Below, piece by piece: positions 56,035 to 64,000 of a stretch of 64,000 bases of DNA (position 1 is its first letter; every line of letters begins with the position of its first letter). The position numbers were made by a program, and so were the translations under genes. Source of the DNA: Mastigocoleus testarum BC008 (GTDB lineage Bacteria > Cyanobacteriota > Cyanobacteriia > Cyanobacteriales > Nostocaceae); NCBI RefSeq assembly GCF_001456025.1, contig NZ_LMTZ01000035.1, forward strand, positions 62,001 to 126,000, written 5' to 3'. Under the pieces are notes generated by a model that made no database searches, was not told where the DNA came from, and saw only the letters and a list, made by a program, of their open reading frames with translations.

Positions 56035-59000
56035 AGGAAACATTTACTCTTTGGGCGGTACTGTTCAGGCTAGTAAGGGAACTTATATTAGTCGGAAAGC
56101 GGATGCTGAACTTTTAGAGTTATGTCAGCAAGGAGAGTTTAGCTATATCCTGACTTCGCGGCAGATGGGAAAATCGAGCTTGATGATTAGTACAGCATCC
56201 AAGCTGAAACAGATTGGGGTGAAGTCAGTAATTATTGACCTGACGAAAATTGGTACACAGGTGAGTGTGGAACAGTGGTATCTGGGTTTACTGCTGGAAA
56301 TTGAAGAACAATTAATGTTGGATACGGATGTCGATGAATGGTGGGAAGCAAATAACAATGTAGGTGTAACTCAAAGATTAACCAATTTCTTTCAGTATGT
56401 GTTGCTAGAGGAAGTGACATCACCTGTAGTTGTGTTTGTGGATGAAATTGATACCACCCTCAGTTTAGATTTTACAGATGATTTTTTTGCGGCGATTCGC
56501 TATCTATATGTTGCTCGCGCTACTGATACAAATTTTGAGCGACTTTCCTTTGTGTTAATAGGGGTAGCAACACCAGGGGATTTAATCCGTGACCCCAAGC
56601 GAACGCCTTTTAATATTGGACAACGTTTAGATTTAACAGATTTTAGTTTTGAGGAAGCAATACCTCTGTCAGAAGGATTGGGATTAGAAGGAGAACCGGC
56701 AAAAGAATTATTAAAATGTGTACTGGAATGGACGGGAGGACATCCATATTTAACTCAGCGTCTGTGTAGTATTCTCAGCCAACAAGACAAAAACAGTTGG
56801 TCACAAAAAGAAGTTCTTCAGGTGGTTAACACTACTTTTCTTGGATCTCCCAATCAACAGGATAATCACCTGCTGTTTGTGCGGGATATGCTTACCAAAC
56901 GCGCACCAAATCAAGATCGGGTGTTAAGTGTTTATCGAGAGATTTATCTGGCTAAAAATCCTGTGTTCGATGAAGAACAGTCACTGATTAAGTCACACCT
57001 GAAGTTATCTGGGGTAGTGCGGCGTGATGATAATGTTTTACAAATACGTAACCGCATTTACCAAGAAGTATTTAATACGCAGTGGGTAGAAAATGAACTG
57101 GCTCAACAGCGTCCCTACTCCCAGGCTTTAATGGCTTGGTTAGAAGCAGAAGAGAAAGATGAATCGCGCCTGTTGCGAGGACAAGCTTTACAGGATGCTT
57201 TGGCTTGGGCTAAGGATAAAAGCTTGGGTAATGTAGATTATAAGTTTTTTGCTGCTAGTCAGGAATTAGATAAGCAAGAAATCCAATTTGCTTTAGCAGC
57301 AACTGAGAAAAAAGCACAGCAGATTGTCAGCAAAGCAGAAACAAAAGCCAAGCGCACTAACCGCATTAGTTTGGGTCTTTTGGCTGTTGCAATTGTTGGT
57401 GCGATCGGGGCCATAGGTGCATACCAAAACGCCCAAAAACTGCTGTATGATGCACAAACTGGGTCGCAACTGGAACGGGAAGTAAATAAAATTTTAGCGC
57501 AGTATGAGTGGGATATAAACCAACCCGGAGTATTGGCATTAGCAATTCAGGCAGGGCAAGAATTAAAAGGAATAGTAAAGGATGGTCGCTCTTGGGAACA
57601 GTATCCAACTGTCCGTCCCGTAGAAGCTTTAAGAACCATTTTAGATAGCATCAAGGAGCGTAATCAACTCAAAGGCCATACATCCTGGGTCTACAACGCC
57701 AATTTTAGCCCCGATGGCAAGACCATCGTCACCACTTCACACGACAACACCGCCAAGGTATGGAACACTAGTGGCAAGTTACTTGCCACTCTCAAAGGCC
57801 ATACAGGCTTGGTCTACAACGCCAAGTTTAGCCCCGATAGCAAGACCATCGTCACCGCTTCACGAAACAACACCGCCAAGGTATGGAACACCACTGGCAA
57901 GTTGCTTGCCACTCTCAAAGGCCATAGATCCGTTGTCAGAAACGCCAATTTTAGTCCCGATGGCAAGACCATCGTCACCGCTTCAGATGACAACACCGCC
58001 AAGGTATGGGACACCACTGGCAAGTTGCTTGCCACTCTCAAAGGCCATAGATCCGTTGTCAGAAACGCCAATTTTAGCCCCGATGGCAAGACCATCGTCA
58101 CCGCTTCAGATGACAACACCGCCAAGGTATGGGACACCACTGGCAAGTTGCTTGCCACCCTCAAAGGCCATAGATCCGTTGTCAGAAACGCCAATTTTAG
58201 CCCCGATGGCAAGACCATCGTCACCGCTTCAGATGACAACACCGCCAAGGTATGGGACACCACTGGCAAGTTGCTTGCCACTCTCAAAGGCCATACAGAA
58301 GCGGTCTCTGACGCCAATTTTAGCCCCGTTAGCGCAGCGTCCCCAAAGGGAATTGGCAAGACCATCGTCACCGCTTCAGATGACAACACCGCCAAGGTAT
58401 GGGACACCAGTGGCAAGTTGCTTGCCACTCTCAAAGGCCATACAGGCTCGGTCTCTGACGCCAATTTTAGCCCCAATGGCAAGACCATCATCACCGCTTC
58501 ACTGGACAACACCGCCAAGGTATGGCATGTGAAGAATTTAACGGAAATGTTAAATATTGGTTGTGAATGGTTGAATAATTATTTGATAATCAATCCCAAA
58601 AAATTGCAAAAATTAGAGGTATGTCAAAACAAATCTAATCTCAAAGCAGCAGCACCGTTTTTGGTGCAATTAGGAGAAAAAGAAGCCAAAGCTGGTAATT
58701 TTGAGGATGCTGTTGCTACTTTCAAGACTGCTTTAAAATGGAACCGTCAATTAAAGCTTGACCCCCAGAAAAAAGCGCAATTGTTTGAGAATCAAGGTAA
58801 AGCAGAACAGTTGGTTAGTGAAGGTCAATCCATAGCACAAGAAGGTGAAATAGAAAATGCTGTCGCGAAGTTTGAGGAAGCACTACAACTAGACCCCAAA
58901 TTAGACATCAAAGCAGTTGCCAAAGGTTTAGTTAATAATGCGAATATTCTTGTTGAACAAAAGAAGATCAAAGAAGCAATTAAAACTTACAAGCAAGCAC

Positions 59001-59332
59001 AAAAACTCGATCCCACAGTAGAAATTAATGCTGATACTTGGAATCAACTTTGTAGACAAGGTGGTTTAAATGGATCTGCCAAAGAGGTGATGTTTGCCTG
59101 TGAAAATGCCGTTAAACTTGCCCCAAATCATGGTTATATTCGCTATAGCAGGGGATTAGCCAGAGCATTAACAGGGGATTATAAAGGAGCTATCGCCGAT
59201 CTTAAAATATTAATCGCTCAGACTAATAACAAAGAAAATAAAGCACAACGCCAGGGGTGGGTAAAAGCCTTGCGAGAAGGTAAGAATCCATTTACCAAGG
59301 AAGTATTGGAGAAGTTGCGGAATGAAGGATGA
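56027..59332 (+). CDS. AAA-like ATPase with membrane helix, WD40 propeller and TPR repeats
   Basis: The GTG start lies inside the last codons of the gene upstream, so the two are translationally coupled. Residues 1 to about 350 form an AAA-like ATPase related to that of its partner, with LTSRQMGKSSLM (Walker A, Lys49) and VVFVDEID (Asp139/Glu140). A helical linker leads to one membrane segment (about 445-466, GLLAVAIVGAIGAIGAY). Seven 41-residue WD40 repeats (57668-58552, from residue 548) make one propeller. A helical C-terminus with about four TPR-like repeats (about 875-1090) ends the 1101-residue protein. It looks like a STAND sensor: repeats sense, the ATPase switches. Blades 3-5 are almost identical and blade 6 has an 8-residue insert. 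Confidence 0.9.
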   Translation: MVKGNIYSLGGTVQASKGTYISRKADAELLELCQQGEFSYILTSRQMGKSSLMISTASKLKQIGVKSVIIDLTKIGTQVSVEQWYLGLLLEIEEQLMLDTDVDEWWEANNNVGVTQRLTNFFQYVLLEEVTSPVVVFVDEIDTTLSLDFTDDFFAAIRYLYVARATDTNFERLSFVLIGVATPGDLIRDPKRTPFNIGQRLDLTDFSFEEAIPLSEGLGLEGEPAKELLKCVLEWTGGHPYLTQRLCSILSQQDKNSWSQKEVLQVVNTTFLGSPNQQDNHLLFVRDMLTKRAPNQDRVLSVYREIYLAKNPVFDEEQSLIKSHLKLSGVVRRDDNVLQIRNRIYQEVFNTQWVENELAQQRPYSQALMAWLEAEEKDESRLLRGQALQDALAWAKDKSLGNVDYKFFAASQELDKQEIQFALAATEKKAQQIVSKAETKAKRTNRISLGLLAVAIVGAIGAIGAYQNAQKLLYDAQTGSQLEREVNKILAQYEWDINQPGVLALAIQAGQELKGIVKDGRSWEQYPTVRPVEALRTILDSIKERNQLKGHTSWVYNANFSPDGKTIVTTSHDNTAKVWNTSGKLLATLKGHTGLVYNAKFSPDSKTIVTASRNNTAKVWNTTGKLLATLKGHRSVVRNANFSPDGKTIVTASDDNTAKVWDTTGKLLATLKGHRSVVRNANFSPDGKTIVTASDDNTAKVWDTTGKLLATLKGHRSVVRNANFSPDGKTIVTASDDNTAKVWDTTGKLLATLKGHTEAVSDANFSPVSAASPKGIGKTIVTASDDNTAKVWDTSGKLLATLKGHTGSVSDANFSPNGKTIITASLDNTAKVWHVKNLTEMLNIGCEWLNNYLIINPKKLQKLEVCQNKSNLKAAAPFLVQLGEKEAKAGNFEDAVATFKTALKWNRQLKLDPQKKAQLFENQGKAEQLVSEGQSIAQEGEIENAVAKFEEALQLDPKLDIKAVAKGLVNNANILVEQKKIKEAIKTYKQAQKLDPTVEINADTWNQLCRQGGLNGSAKEVMFACENAVKLAPNHGYIRYSRGLARALTGDYKGAIADLKILIAQTNNKENKAQRQGWVKALREGKNPFTKEVLEKLRNEG
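57668..58552 (+). repeat. Seven tandem 123-bp WD40-coding repeats
   Basis: Units begin at 57668, 57791, 57914, 58037, 58160, 58283 and 58430, each opening CTCAAAGGCCAT. All are 123 bp except unit 6, which is 147 bp. Units 3, 4 and 5 differ by only a few bases. Variation is concentrated in the positions after GH (TSWVYN, TGLVYN, RSVVRN, TEAVSD, TGSVSD) and after TAS (HDN, RNN, DDN, LDN). Confidence 0.95.
58324..58348. repeat. 24-bp small dispersed repeat inserted in WD40 blade 6
   Basis: Other units read AGCCCCGATGGCAAG; unit 6 reads AGCCCC, then GTTAGCGCAGCG and TCCCCAAAGGGA, then ATTGGCAAG. The net gain is 24 bp, adding VSAASPKGI in place of one Asp and keeping the frame. The insert resembles the GC-rich very small mobile repeats of nostocalean genomes. 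Confidence 0.75.
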
Positions 59333-59566
59333 AAATTTACAGCATTTGTAATTGTATTGACAATTATCTGAACAATAATTCTGATGTGAGCGCTCCACAA
59401 GGGAAAGTCAAAAATAAATCGGGGATTTATGAGATAACTTTCAATTACGGCATAACGCACCGTCGCCATTAAGAGTAATATACGAGCATTAAGATATAAG
59501 GTTTAAGGAATTAATTAATCTTTTAACCTAAATACGTAGTGCTATCGTTTCCCAGTCGATCGCTTT

Positions 59567-60685
59567 ATGTTTCTCAAAACTCTTCACCTCAAACAGTTTC
59601 GTAATTATCAAGAGCAACGAGTAGATTTTGTTGCTCCCAAAACCATACTCTTGGGTAATAACGCTCAGGGAAAATCCAATTTACTCGAAGCTGTAGAGCT
59701 ATTAGCAACTTTGAGAACTCACAGGATCGCCCGCGATCGCGATTTAGTTCGTGATGGGGAAAATATTTCTTTGATTTTGGCAACACTACAAAGAGAAGCG
59801 GGTATCAGCGACTTAAAATTAACCTTGCGGCGTAACGGACGGCGAACCGTTAATCTCAATAGTGAAAATCTTCGCCGTCAGATGGATTTCCTTGGGGTTC
59901 TCAATGCAGTTGAATTTTCCAGTTTAGACTTGGAATTAGTTAGGGGAGGACCCGATGGACGACGTAACTGGTTAAATACCCTTCTAATTCAGCTAGAACC
60001 AGTTTATGCCCACATTTTGCAGCAATATAATAAAGTTTTACGACAGCGCAATGCACTTTTAAAGAGTTATCAGCAATCTGAATTAAAGGTTCCCCCCAAA
60101 GAACTGGCTGTATGGGACGCACAACTTGTCAGTGCTGGAACAAAAGTAATCCGAAGGCGCGATCGCGCTTTGCAAAGACTAACCCCCATTGCTAGTAATT
60201 GGCACGCCAGTATCAGTAATTCTACAGAAGTATTACGAATTAAATATTTGCCGAGTATTCCCTTGGAAGAAAACGAACCAGAACAGGTACAGCAAGCATT
60301 TTTCACCAAAATTGAACAACGGAGTGTAGCTGAGTTACATCAGGGTACAACCTTGGTGGGACCCCATAGGGACGAAGTAGAATTGACAATCAATCAAACA
60401 GCAGCCCGTCAGTACGGTTCCCAGGGTCAACAACGGACTTTGGTATTAGCACTTAAATTAGCTGAATTACAGTTAATTGAAGAAGTGGTTGGAGAACCAC
60501 CATTATTACTGTTAGATGATGTCTTAGCAGAATTAGATCCTTCTCGGCAAAATCAATTATTAGATGCAATTCAAGATCGGTTTCAAACTTTAATCACTAC
60601 TACTCATTTGGGTTCATTTGATTCCCAATGGCTCAAGTCATCGCAAATTCTGCACGTCAAAGCTGGGGAAATATTTCCTGGATAG
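59567..60685 (+). CDS. recF: DNA replication and repair protein RecF
   Basis: The 372-residue SMC-like ATPase helps load RecA at gapped DNA with RecO and RecR. FLKTLHLKQFRNYQEQRVDF opens the protein. Walker A is LLGNNAQGKSNLLEA (Lys36). GGPDGRRNWLNTLL is also typical. The signature region YGSQGQQRTLVLALKLAEL and Walker B LLLLDDVLAELD are intact. It starts 234 bp after the CHAT-TIR operon on the same strand; no dnaA or dnaN is nearby. Confidence 0.96.
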   Translation: MFLKTLHLKQFRNYQEQRVDFVAPKTILLGNNAQGKSNLLEAVELLATLRTHRIARDRDLVRDGENISLILATLQREAGISDLKLTLRRNGRRTVNLNSENLRRQMDFLGVLNAVEFSSLDLELVRGGPDGRRNWLNTLLIQLEPVYAHILQQYNKVLRQRNALLKSYQQSELKVPPKELAVWDAQLVSAGTKVIRRRDRALQRLTPIASNWHASISNSTEVLRIKYLPSIPLEENEPEQVQQAFFTKIEQRSVAELHQGTTLVGPHRDEVELTINQTAARQYGSQGQQRTLVLALKLAELQLIEEVVGEPPLLLLDDVLAELDPSRQNQLLDAIQDRFQTLITTTHLGSFDSQWLKSSQILHVKAGEIFPG

Positions 60686-60939
60686 GGTTAGCTTTGTCAA
60701 AAATTCTACTTGTAGCTAAGATTGGCTAAGTATAAGTTTGGAGAGGAATAATTTAAGAAATTAGTAACTATCAACGTAAATTGCGTAGTTACAGAGCCGT
60801 TGAATTTTGTTCGCGGATTATACCCGTCCGATCAGGTTATTGTTTAACTTGTGATTCTTTCACCTGTAATACCAGTTTAAAAATTACACATTTTTCGTAT
60901 TACTTCGGTCAACAAATAAGAATTTATATAAATTGTGCA

Positions 60940-61356
60940 ATGTCTCACAGTAATGACTTAGTAGAAAAAGAAGAGATCTCATCCTTAGGTGCATCTTTGC
61001 AAGAAATTGAGCCAGGAATTCTCAAAAAAGGCTATAAAAAAGGAGCCACAAGAGTTTGGTATCAAGGAGAAGAGCCATACTTTGATGTTTTTTGCGAACT
61101 CATTAATGATGAAATTGTCTGGTTTCAATTTACGTTGCGTGGTAAATCTGTATCTTGGGATAAAGATAGATCTGGATGGCAAACCGGTAATACTGACGAA
61201 TTAAAAATCAACGATGTCAGTTTTTATGCAGCTAGTAAGACGATTGATAATGACAGTGCAATTGATTGGGAATTTATCAATTTAGTAAAATTAATTCTGA
61301 CAACTAGAACTGACCAAGCTGTTTTTATTAAAGTACTAGCACTTTTTAATTCTTGA
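60940..61356 (+). CDS. Hypothetical protein
   Basis: I prefer ATG 60940 (138 residues, MSHSNDLVEKEEISSLGASL) to the TTG 60781 opening, whose extra 53 residues look untranslated. The product is soluble and acidic, with a beta-rich centre (GATRVWYQGEEPYFDVFCEL, EIVWFQFTLRGKSVSWDKD). No known domain is recognised. It lies alone between recF and the PEP-synthase-like gene. Confidence 0.6.
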   Translation: MSHSNDLVEKEEISSLGASLQEIEPGILKKGYKKGATRVWYQGEEPYFDVFCELINDEIVWFQFTLRGKSVSWDKDRSGWQTGNTDELKINDVSFYAASKTIDNDSAIDWEFINLVKLILTTRTDQAVFIKVLALFNS

Positions 61357-61662
61357 AAAGTAAAAAATAGGGGAGATTAAAGGTTAAAATTCATAGGCAA
61401 TAGCTTAAAACTTCATAGTTATGGTCAGGTTACAGTTATCCAATTGAAACTTTAAACTACAGCACAATACAACCATAGTTTTATTAGATATTTATCGGTC
61501 TAAAGCAAAGTTGTAAATATGCTCATAAATACTATTTTAATGAGTATTTTTGCTGATAATTAGGTTTCACTAGTTGTCAGGATACTCTCCCCTGAGCGCT
61601 AATAAAACTAAAATAATTGATAACTTACAAGTAATAAATCAAGTAATAAATCAACGACCCAA
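61357..61662. other. Gap upstream of the PEP-synthase-like gene
   Basis: AAGTAATAAATC occurs twice in tandem at 61629-61652, just before the GTG start. No Shine-Dalgarno, hairpin or ORF stands out. Confidence 0.35.
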
Positions 61663-64000
61663 GTGGACAAACTCTACTGGCTTGACCGAATTCAACTGCA
61701 AGATCGCACCAAAGTTGGTGAAAAAGCATTTAAGTTAAGCACTATCAAGCAGCTTGGCTACCCCGTAGTTCCGGGTTTTGTGCTTGAGGCTGAAGTAATG
61801 CAAGAATTTCTTGAATCTCTCAACACTTCAGAAGCTCTGATTGCTGATTTACCCCATTCTTCTTTACATTTGGATGCTGATAATTGGCGTCAGCTACAAC
61901 AGGTTGCAAAGAACTTGCGTCAAGAAATTATCAATGCCACAGTTTCACCAGAGTGGGTTAAAAATATTACTAGTGCTGCTCAAGAATGGGAAAGTAAATA
62001 TTTAGTATTTCGCCCTTCTATTGCGATACCCCATGCAAACAACCTGAGGCTTGAAAATATATCAAGCGTATTAGAAACTCAGTTTTGCTGCAATGAGTTT
62101 GAAGCAATTTCTTCAACACTAAAACGGGTTTGGAGTCAGTTATTTCGTGCTAAAAGCTTATTTTACTGGCAACGAATTGGAATTGATCTACAACAAGTAA
62201 ATTTTGCAGTATTAGTACAACCGATCGAAAGTGCGATCGCCAGTGGTACACTCAATTCCTACCATTGGGGATGGGAAATTGAAGCTACTTACGGGTTAGG
62301 AATTGGTATCACTCTTGGTGATATACTGCCAGACTTTTATTCCATTGAAGGCGAAACACTCAACATTCAAAAGCAGCAGCTTGGCAATAAAATCTTAGCT
62401 TACCGTATTGGGGATAACCAATCTACGGAGAACTCTCCAGCAATAGCAACTTCTTCGATCGTATTAAATAATAATTGTCTTCTACCCTACATTTTAGAAG
62501 AAATCAAGCAACAACAATACGCCTTATCACCACAATATTTACATCAATTGAATCAAATTACTGGTCAACTAATTGATGAATTTGGCAGTAATTTTAGTTT
62601 TAACTGGACTATATTCCCAGAAACTCCCACCGGCAGAATTTACCTTACAAAAGTAAATAATCCCTTATCCAGCATTAATAGATTGAATAAGATTAGGGGA
62701 TTAGCAGCATCCACAGGTAAAGTTAAAGCCAATACATTCATCATAAATAATTCAGACCCACGACCAGAATTATTACCCCAAGGGGTAATTTTAATTGCTC
62801 CTAATATTACTCCCGACTGGTTACCAATTTTACGGAATGTTGCTGGTATCGTTGCAGAAAGGGGAGGTTTAACTAGCCATGCAGCGATTTTAGCTAGAGA
62901 GTTAGGGATTCCAGCAGTTGTTAACGTTCCTGAAGTTACAAGTATTTTCGAACAAGGCGAACCAATATTAATTGATGGGGATAATGGGGAAATTTATCGT
63001 TTGAGTGCAGATACGGAACAAACACTGGATAATGGCAAAAATCATCAATTCTCCCTGAACACAAAATTAGCAAGCAATCAAAATCAGCCAGGAAATTTAT
63101 CGACTGCGGTAGCTGTATCTATGCAGCATAATTCTGTACCAAATGACCGAAACCTATTACTCCCAAAAGATTTGCCCAGATCTAGTTCTCCTAACTTCGA
63201 AGAATCTATTGTTGCTACTCAACTATTAGTTAATCTCAGTCAATCCCATCTCATCGAAGAGGTAAAAAATCTTGCTGTTGATGGTGTTGGACTAATCCGT
63301 TCAGAATTAATGGTGTTAAAAATATTAGAAGGACAACACCCCCGTAATTGGTTACGTTCTGGTCGTAGGGAGCAGTTATTGGAGTGTTGGTGTCAGGAAA
63401 TTCTGCAGTTTGTGGGTAATTTTAATCCCAGACCAGTTTTTTATCGTTCCTTAGATTGGCGATCGCACGAATTACCATCTCTTCAACATCACTCTCAATC
63501 TTCTTCCCAATCGATTTTGGGAGAAAGAGGAACCTTAAGTTACTTACAAAATCCAGAATTATTTGAATTGGAACTGGAAGCTTTAGCTAATATTCAACAA
63601 GCCGGTTATAGCAATGTTAATTTGATATTACCTTTTGTTCGTACAGTTGAGGAGTTTTCTTTCTGTCGTCACAAAGTAGAAGAAGCAGGTTTAACTCGAA
63701 CGCAAAAGTTTCAGTTGTGGATCATGGCAGAAGTTCCCAGTGTATTATTTCTCTTACCTGAGTACATCAAAGCAGGAGTCCAGGGAATTTCAATTGGTAC
63801 AAATGACCTCACACAATTACTCTTAGGAGTAGACAGAGAACAAGGACAGCTAGCAGCGATATTTGACGAACGACATCCTGTGGTGATGACTGCTATTTCT
63901 GAATTAATTCAAATGGCGAAAGAAGGGGGGATTCCTTGTTCAATTTGCGGTCAAGCACCAGCACTTTATCCCGAAGTAATTGACAAATTAGTAGAATGGG
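61663..64000 (+). CDS. PEP synthase-like protein with degenerate ATP-grasp domain (partial)
   Basis: Translation from GTG 61663 stays open for 779 codons to the window edge. The N-terminus (VGEKAFKLSTIKQLGYPVVP) is that of the PPDK/PEP-synthase ATP-grasp domain. Its usual RSS..ED..SFAGQ segment is replaced by FRPSIAIPHANNLRLENISS, so ATP binding is doubtful. The phospho-His swivel domain is intact (ERGGLTSHAAILARELGIP, His near 406). The PEP-binding barrel also keeps its motifs: GVGLIRSE, ILGERG, GISIGTNDLTQLLLG and CSICGQAP with the catalytic Cys. A poorly conserved linker of about 80 residues joins the two. The gene is nearly complete; only the last residues lie outside. Confidence 0.85.
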   Translation, partial: MDKLYWLDRIQLQDRTKVGEKAFKLSTIKQLGYPVVPGFVLEAEVMQEFLESLNTSEALIADLPHSSLHLDADNWRQLQQVAKNLRQEIINATVSPEWVKNITSAAQEWESKYLVFRPSIAIPHANNLRLENISSVLETQFCCNEFEAISSTLKRVWSQLFRAKSLFYWQRIGIDLQQVNFAVLVQPIESAIASGTLNSYHWGWEIEATYGLGIGITLGDILPDFYSIEGETLNIQKQQLGNKILAYRIGDNQSTENSPAIATSSIVLNNNCLLPYILEEIKQQQYALSPQYLHQLNQITGQLIDEFGSNFSFNWTIFPETPTGRIYLTKVNNPLSSINRLNKIRGLAASTGKVKANTFIINNSDPRPELLPQGVILIAPNITPDWLPILRNVAGIVAERGGLTSHAAILARELGIPAVVNVPEVTSIFEQGEPILIDGDNGEIYRLSADTEQTLDNGKNHQFSLNTKLASNQNQPGNLSTAVAVSMQHNSVPNDRNLLLPKDLPRSSSPNFEESIVATQLLVNLSQSHLIEEVKNLAVDGVGLIRSELMVLKILEGQHPRNWLRSGRREQLLECWCQEILQFVGNFNPRPVFYRSLDWRSHELPSLQHHSQSSSQSILGERGTLSYLQNPELFELELEALANIQQAGYSNVNLILPFVRTVEEFSFCRHKVEEAGLTRTQKFQLWIMAEVPSVLFLLPEYIKAGVQGISIGTNDLTQLLLGVDREQGQLAAIFDERHPVVMTAISELIQMAKEGGIPCSICGQAPALYPEVIDKLVEW

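Noticed and set aside
57714..58532. Long alternative-frame ORFs (plus 57714-58532 and minus 57814-58518) over the WD40 region
   Set aside because: They are periodic because the underlying 123-bp repeats are a multiple of three. The real frame encodes canonical WD40 blades.
57668..58552. Regularly spaced identical repeats resembling a CRISPR array
   Set aside because: The whole 123-bp unit, not just a short repeat, is conserved and the region is protein-coding. There are no unique spacers and no cas genes.

Overview
The window is chromosomal DNA of a cyanobacterium, most likely a filamentous nostocalean. It carries a CpcT/CpeT-type phycobilin lyase, Thf1/Psb29 and NdhS, and many copies of the HIP1 octamer GCGATCGC. 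It also holds heptameric short tandem repeats, very small GC-rich dispersed repeats, TnpB remnants and an IS4-type element, which are typical of that group. DNA is AT-rich and gene density is low, with many 300-900 bp gene-free gaps. No tRNA, rRNA or CRISPR array was seen.

Layout. 1-7.2 kb: a DUF2809 membrane protein, a small exported protein, a PstS-like binding protein, a gene cut by a broken IS4-family element with a 10-bp target duplication, and an exported catalase. 7.3-16.3 kb: a sugar nucleotidyltransferase, a DUF1232 protein, an ExbB/ExbD pair, Thf1, a dead TnpB, a CpcT lyase, a STAS protein, HemF and an SRPBCC protein. 16.5-22.7 kb: Mrp, RodA, NdhS, an unknown conserved protein, and an antiporter with universal-stress domains. 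23.4-34.3 kb: UDP-glucuronate decarboxylase and UDP-glucose dehydrogenase (the route to UDP-xylose), ChrA, a DUF2993 protein, CinA, GlyA, a small Cys-rich protein, a Tic20-like protein and a fumarylacetoacetase-family hydrolase. 34.6-47.6 kb: RpsF, a coiled-coil protein, a second STAS protein, DedA, ArgG, a family 2 glycosyltransferase, RpsB-Tsf, an unknown acidic protein and RecG. 48-53.7 kb: an S9 peptidase and three exported proteins (an L,D-transpeptidase-like protein, one unknown, and one His/Lys/Pro-rich), then a decayed TnpB. 53.9-59.3 kb: a two-gene operon described below. 59.5-64 kb: RecF, a small unknown protein and a PEP-synthase-like gene that runs off the window.

The most interesting locus is the overlapping pair at 53926-59332. 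The first protein has a CHAT caspase-like domain with its His/Cys dyad, a TIR domain and an AAA-like (STAND-type) ATPase. The second has a related AAA-like ATPase, a transmembrane helix, seven nearly identical WD40 blades and TPR-like repeats. The architecture suggests a split sensor/effector machine of the self/non-self recognition or cell-death kind; this is inferred from domain content only. WD40 blade 6 carries a 24-bp in-frame insert resembling very small mobile repeats. A comparable 25-bp insert has frameshifted the IS4 transposase at about 4.6 kb.

Several operons end in clear hairpin terminators (mrp, rpsF, tsf, ugd/chrA, glyA, the nucleotidyltransferase). The rpsB leader holds mutually exclusive hairpins that fit ribosomal-protein autoregulation.
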